64,000 bases of DNA, taken from positions 682,001 to 746,000 of the forward strand of contig NZ_FXTA01000003.1 in assembly GCF_900182645.1 (NCBI RefSeq). Reading direction: 5' to 3'. Numbering within the stretch: the first letter of the stretch is position 1; every line of letters starts with the position of its first letter. Below are positions 61,253-64,000 of this stretch, in pieces. The notes beneath the pieces are model-generated. The model saw nothing but the letters and a program-made list of their open reading frames with translations. It ran no database searches and was not told the DNA's origin. Source of the DNA: Flavobacterium resistens. GTDB lineage: Bacteria; Bacteroidota; Bacteroidia; Flavobacteriales; Flavobacteriaceae. The translations under genes and the position numbers were made by a program.

Positions 61253-62587
61253 TTAAGCTTCCGCCAATTTATTCACAAACTCCATACGAACACTTCCGTC
61301 TTCGTCAATTTTAGTTAAATTGATTTCTTGCAAAGTATTTACCAATTCTGGATTCCAAGGTGTTTTTACTTTTACGTAATTTTCTGTGAAACCGTGAATA
61401 TATCCTTCTTTATTCTCTCCTTCAAAAAGAACAGTTCTTTGCGTTCCTAATTGACTTTCGTAAAAAGCACGGCGTTTTTTAACCGATAATCCACGAAGCA
61501 TTTTACTACGTTTTGCACGAACATTTGCAGGTACAACGCCATCCATTTCCGCAGCTTCTGTATTATCTCTTTCTGAATACGTAAATACGTGTAAATATGA
61601 AATATCTAATTCATTTAAGAAATGATAAGTTTCTAAAAAGTGCTCATCAGTTTCTCCAGGAAAACCTACAATAACGTCAACACCAATGCAGGCATGAGGC
61701 ATTACCTCGCGAATTTTGCTTACGCGATCAATGTAAACTTCGCGCAAATAACGGCGTTTCATCAATTTCAAAATATCATTGCTTCCTGATTGCAGCGGAA
61801 TATGAAAATGCGGTACAAAAGTGCGGCTTTTAGAAACGAATTCAATTGTTTCGTTTTTTAATAAATTCGGTTCAATTGACGAAATTCTTAAACGCTCGAT
61901 TCCTTCCACTTTATCTAAAGCCTGAACTAAATCAAGAAAAGTATGTTCGTGTTTTTTATTCCCGAATTCTCCTTTTCCATAATCTCCAATATTCACTCCA
62001 GTTAGAACAATTTCGCGAATATTTTGAGCCGAGATTTCTTTGGCATTTTTCAAGACATTTTCTAAAGCATCACTTCTAGAAATTCCTCGTGCTAATGGAA
62101 TTGTACAATACGTACATTTATAATCGCAACCATCCTGAACTTTCAAGAAAGCACGTGTACGATCTCCAATGGAATAACTTCCAACATAAAAATCGGCCTC
62201 AGCAATTTCGCACGAGTGAACTTCACCCATATCGTTTTTGCTTAAATCATGAATATAATCGGTGATTTTAAATTTCTCGGTCGCACCTAAAACCAAATCA
62301 ACACCATCAACAGCGGCCAATTCTTCAGGTTTTAATTGTGCATAACAACCAACAGCAGCAACAAATGCTTTTTCATTAAGTTTCATTGCTTTCTTGACAA
62401 CCTGCTTAAACTGTTTGTCAGCATTTTCAGTTACAGAACAGGTATTTATTACATAAATATCGGCAACTTCTTCAAAATCGACGCGGTCAAAACCTTCGTC
62501 ATTAAAATTTCTGGCGATTGTAGAAGTCTCTGAAAAATTCAGTTTACAACCCAGCGTATAAAAGGCAACTTTCTTTCTATTTTTCAT
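61253..62587 (-). CDS. mtaB: tRNA threonylcarbamoyladenosine methylthiotransferase MtaB
   Basis: 444 residues. N-terminal UPF0004 domain starts VAFYTLGCKLNFSETS and contains VINTCSVTENADKQ (three Cys for one Fe-S cluster). The radical-SAM CxxxCxxC is CDYKCTYC (~153-160) followed by IPLARGISRS. A TRAM-like C-terminal domain includes RTVLFEGENKEGYIHGFTENYV. The MtaB subfamily (not MiaB or RimO) is indicated by GCKLN and by CTIPLARG; it adds the 2-methylthio group to t6A37 of tRNA. On the minus strand a TAAATTTG box at 62633-62640 lies 46 bp before the start. Confidence 0.92.
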   Translation of the reverse strand: MKNRKKVAFYTLGCKLNFSETSTIARNFNDEGFDRVDFEEVADIYVINTCSVTENADKQFKQVVKKAMKLNEKAFVAAVGCYAQLKPEELAAVDGVDLVLGATEKFKITDYIHDLSKNDMGEVHSCEIAEADFYVGSYSIGDRTRAFLKVQDGCDYKCTYCTIPLARGISRSDALENVLKNAKEISAQNIREIVLTGVNIGDYGKGEFGNKKHEHTFLDLVQALDKVEGIERLRISSIEPNLLKNETIEFVSKSRTFVPHFHIPLQSGSNDILKLMKRRYLREVYIDRVSKIREVMPHACIGVDVIVGFPGETDEHFLETYHFLNELDISYLHVFTYSERDNTEAAEMDGVVPANVRAKRSKMLRGLSVKKRRAFYESQLGTQRTVLFEGENKEGYIHGFTENYVKVKTPWNPELVNTLQEINLTKIDEDGSVRMEFVNKLAEA

Positions 62588-63072
62588 AATTTTCTTAAAT
62601 TAATGAAATCGTTGTCAAAAAATTTAAGGGTGCAAATTTACAAACAATATTTGTAAAAGAAAATTCAATAATCGACTTCGTTTCAACAATTTGCATAAAT
62701 TAGAGTTTTATTAAAAATAAAATACACTTAATGGTTGCAAAAATTTTGAAAAACAATATTTTTTTCGAACTTTACGTTATATAATTCAATAAGAATTAAA
62801 TGACAAAAATATCGATTAAGTGCAAATTTCATCGATTAAATACATTTTTTTTCGATTTAAATTGAAAAAATCTTACATTTACTAGAGCTAAATCCTTAAT
62901 TGAAATTTAGCGCGATTTGTAAATCATAGAACGTATTGATTAATTTAATAATAAATCGGACATAACAATTTTGAATTTCAATCGTTATGTTGTTGTTTTG
63001 TGTTACAAAATGAAATGGGAAAGCCGAAAACCAAAGAGAGTAGGCAAAATAAATTTACAAATACCACACTTT
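62588..63072. other. 485-bp intergenic region with a tandem 20-bp repeat
   Basis: Divergent space between mtaB and a secreted protein gene. It contains a minus-strand TAAATTTG box (62633-62640) and three copies of a TCGATT-core repeat at exactly 20-bp spacing (62811, 62831, 62851). No gene is supported within it. The in-frame TTG at 62971 before 63073 adds a basic tail with no signal-peptide function and is rejected. Confidence 0.65.
62811..62870 (+). repeat. Three direct 20-bp repeats with TCGATT core
   Basis: ATCGATTAAG, ATCGATTAAA and TTCGATTTAA begin at 62811, 62831 and 62851, each followed by a 10-bp spacer. The exact 20-bp spacing (about two helical turns) suggests protein binding on one face of the DNA. 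Its copies precede the gene at 63073 by about 200 bp. Confidence 0.6.
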
Positions 63073-63594
63073 ATGAAAGCATTTTTACCCACAATCTGCT
63101 TGATGTTCTTAGCCATTTTTAGTTCCCAAGCGCAAACTAATGCTGCCCCAGCAACAAATCCATTTCCATCTATCAGTACTTTAACGACTTGGGCAAGTTT
63201 AAACTCTCAGCAACAATTTGACGTTGCTATTCGTGCCGTTGGTTTTAAATTTGAAGTAAAAGAACCTGGTGCAGAATCTACTGCCTATACTTATATTCGT
63301 AAAGTAACCGTAAATGAAGTAAATTACACAGACAGAATTGTTTACAGAATCACAAATAATAATTCTGCAAGCATTATTTCCCTTGTTACAGCTTCTACAG
63401 ACTTAGTAAGTTTGTACACACCACAATTAGCAACTTTCAAAAACAACAATTGCAAAACTGAAATGTCTAAAGACAAAAACACTACTTGCAGCTGTTACGA
63501 AAGTGCTGCTTATGCAATCGATCTTTGCGACGAGCGTGTAAAATTAACAATGGGTGACGGAAATAAATATTTTGTTTCTGTAGCTAAAAAATAA
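63073..63594 (+). CDS. Secreted protein of unknown function
   Basis: 173 residues from the ATG at 63073, giving the signal peptide MKAFLPTICLMFLAIFSSQAQ. An in-frame TTG 102 bp upstream would add a basic stretch and is disfavoured. The mature part has DVAIRAVGFKFEVKEPGAES, then TYIRKVTVNEVNYTDRIVYR with strand-like pieces, and four Cys near the end (NNNCKTEM, NTTCSCYES, IDLCDERV), which suggests two disulfides. No family recognised. Downstream is a long palindrome. Confidence 0.78.
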   Translation: MKAFLPTICLMFLAIFSSQAQTNAAPATNPFPSISTLTTWASLNSQQQFDVAIRAVGFKFEVKEPGAESTAYTYIRKVTVNEVNYTDRIVYRITNNNSASIISLVTASTDLVSLYTPQLATFKNNNCKTEMSKDKNTTCSCYESAAYAIDLCDERVKLTMGDGNKYFVSVAKK

Positions 63595-63609
63595 AAAATT
63601 AAGAAACGA

Positions 63610-63661
63610 CGTTTTCCAAATCTTTGCAAAACTTTCTAAAAGCTTACAAAGATTTGGAACG
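63610..63661. terminator. Palindrome between convergent genes
   Basis: CGTTTTCCAAATCTTTG (63610-63626) and CAAAGATTTGGAACG (63647-63661) form the arms with a ~20-base A/T loop containing a smaller inverted pair. A terminator-like element separating the secreted-protein gene from the GNAT gene. Confidence 0.65.
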
Positions 63662-63675
63662 CATTTCTTAGAAAA

Positions 63676-64000
63676 TTATAAGTTTGGATTTTTCATTTCA
63701 TACCAGACTTCAATTTCTCCTTCATGTTCAAAAGAGTTTACAAATTGTAGACCTAGTTTCTCCAGAATTCTTCTTGAATTTTCATTTCCAGCATCAGCGT
63801 ACGCATAAAGCGCTTTTACTTTCATTTCATTGAAGGCATAATCAACAAATGCTTTTCCGGCTTCGGTTGCATAACCTTTTCCCCAATGCTTTTCAATAAA
63901 GCGATATCCTATTTCGTAGAAATTTTTATAGCCATTAATTTCATCAGTAATAAATTTTATCCCTGACCAGCCAATAAATTCATTTGTTTCTTTAAGAATG
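63676..64000 (-). CDS. GNAT family N-acetyltransferase, partial (5' end outside window)
   Basis: 108 C-terminal codons visible, stop at 63676. Reading on the minus strand gives FIGWSGIKFITDEINGYKNF, then EIGYRFIEKHWGKGYATEAG with the acetyl-CoA-binding GKGYATEA motif, and ALYAYADAGNENSRRILEKLG as the RimJ/RimL type. These enzymes acetylate amino groups of proteins, antibiotics or small molecules. N-terminus and substrate are unknown. Confidence 0.88.
   Translation of the reverse strand, partial: ILKETNEFIGWSGIKFITDEINGYKNFYEIGYRFIEKHWGKGYATEAGKAFVDYAFNEMKVKALYAYADAGNENSRRILEKLGLQFVNSFEHEGEIEVWYEMKNPNL

Noticed and set aside
62971..63072. A TTG start adding 34 residues to the secreted protein at 63073.
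   Set aside because: The addition is basic and removes the signal peptide from the N-terminus.
1..64000. tRNA or rRNA genes.
   Set aside because: No cloverleaf-like GGTTCGAATCC-type T-arm or rRNA core was noticed. A tRNA scan would be needed to exclude one fully.

Overview
The window looks like chromosomal DNA of a flavobacterium (Bacteroidota, probably Flavobacterium or a close relative). The DNA is AT-rich. Exported proteins carry lipoboxes of the SCxx type. SecA is enlarged and follows a DUF2795 gene. Several genes are preceded by the Bacteroidota promoter pattern TTG-N18-20-TAnnTTTG. Protein families typical of the phylum are present (YARHG, DUF2306, PepSY_TM, BNR_4, VWA proteins with TonB-plug segments). 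No tRNA, rRNA, insertion sequence, integrase or CRISPR array was recognised. Both edges cut a gene: a 2OG-Fe(II) oxygenase on the left and a GNAT acetyltransferase on the right.

Region 1 (1-12689, all minus strand) is a surface-polysaccharide locus read from right to left. Its order is a cytidylyltransferase-like gene, an exported glycerophosphodiesterase lipoprotein, a membrane acyltransferase, a TagD-like cytidylyltransferase overlapping an SDR reductase, a Wzx-type flippase overlapping a TagB/TagF-like polyol-phosphate transferase, a Wzy-like polymerase, two GT2 and one GT4 glycosyltransferases, an exported GH99-like protein and the oxygenase. Together these suggest a Wzx/Wzy-assembled polysaccharide carrying a CDP-activated polyol-phosphate group, which is teichoic-acid-like chemistry in a Gram-negative cell. 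An LTA-synthase-type phosphotransferase lies apart at 44046-45980.

Region 2 (13145-36929) is mostly core and housekeeping. It holds an ABC-F protein, an FKBP isomerase, a methyltransferase, an orphan LolD-like ATPase, a PduO-type cobalamin adenosyltransferase, DUF2795-secA, a metal-uptake group (small CNGRC protein, TonB receptor, PepSY_TM protein), a TrmH-type methyltransferase, a BNR_4 protein, a sirtuin without zinc cysteines, and purB.

Region 3 (37171-52989) carries a KefB-like antiporter, a 1-Cys peroxiredoxin, an AEC transporter, an Rrf2 regulator with an NmrA-like partner, meaB, the LTA-synthase-like enzyme, a MATE pump, a PhoX-like lipoprotein with an imelysin-like/dihaem-peroxidase fusion, and a PPK2 kinase.

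Region 4 (53199-64000) contains an ECF sigma factor followed by a membrane-anchored protein, a VWA protein and a small secreted protein. The last three share the same short TonB-plug-like tail. Then come a scramblase-like protein, an SDR, mtaB and short conserved proteins.

The gaps between genes are unusually structured. Several contain inverted arrays of an 8-bp word (CTAAGnnn or CAAAGnnn), another contains a REP-like pair of arms, and two diverged copies of a roughly 150-bp imperfect palindrome lie about 20 bp upstream of a start codon. The strongest candidates for something undescribed are the teichoic-like polysaccharide locus, the sigma/plug-tail cluster and the word-array intergenic palindromes. 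All functions are inferred from the sequence alone.
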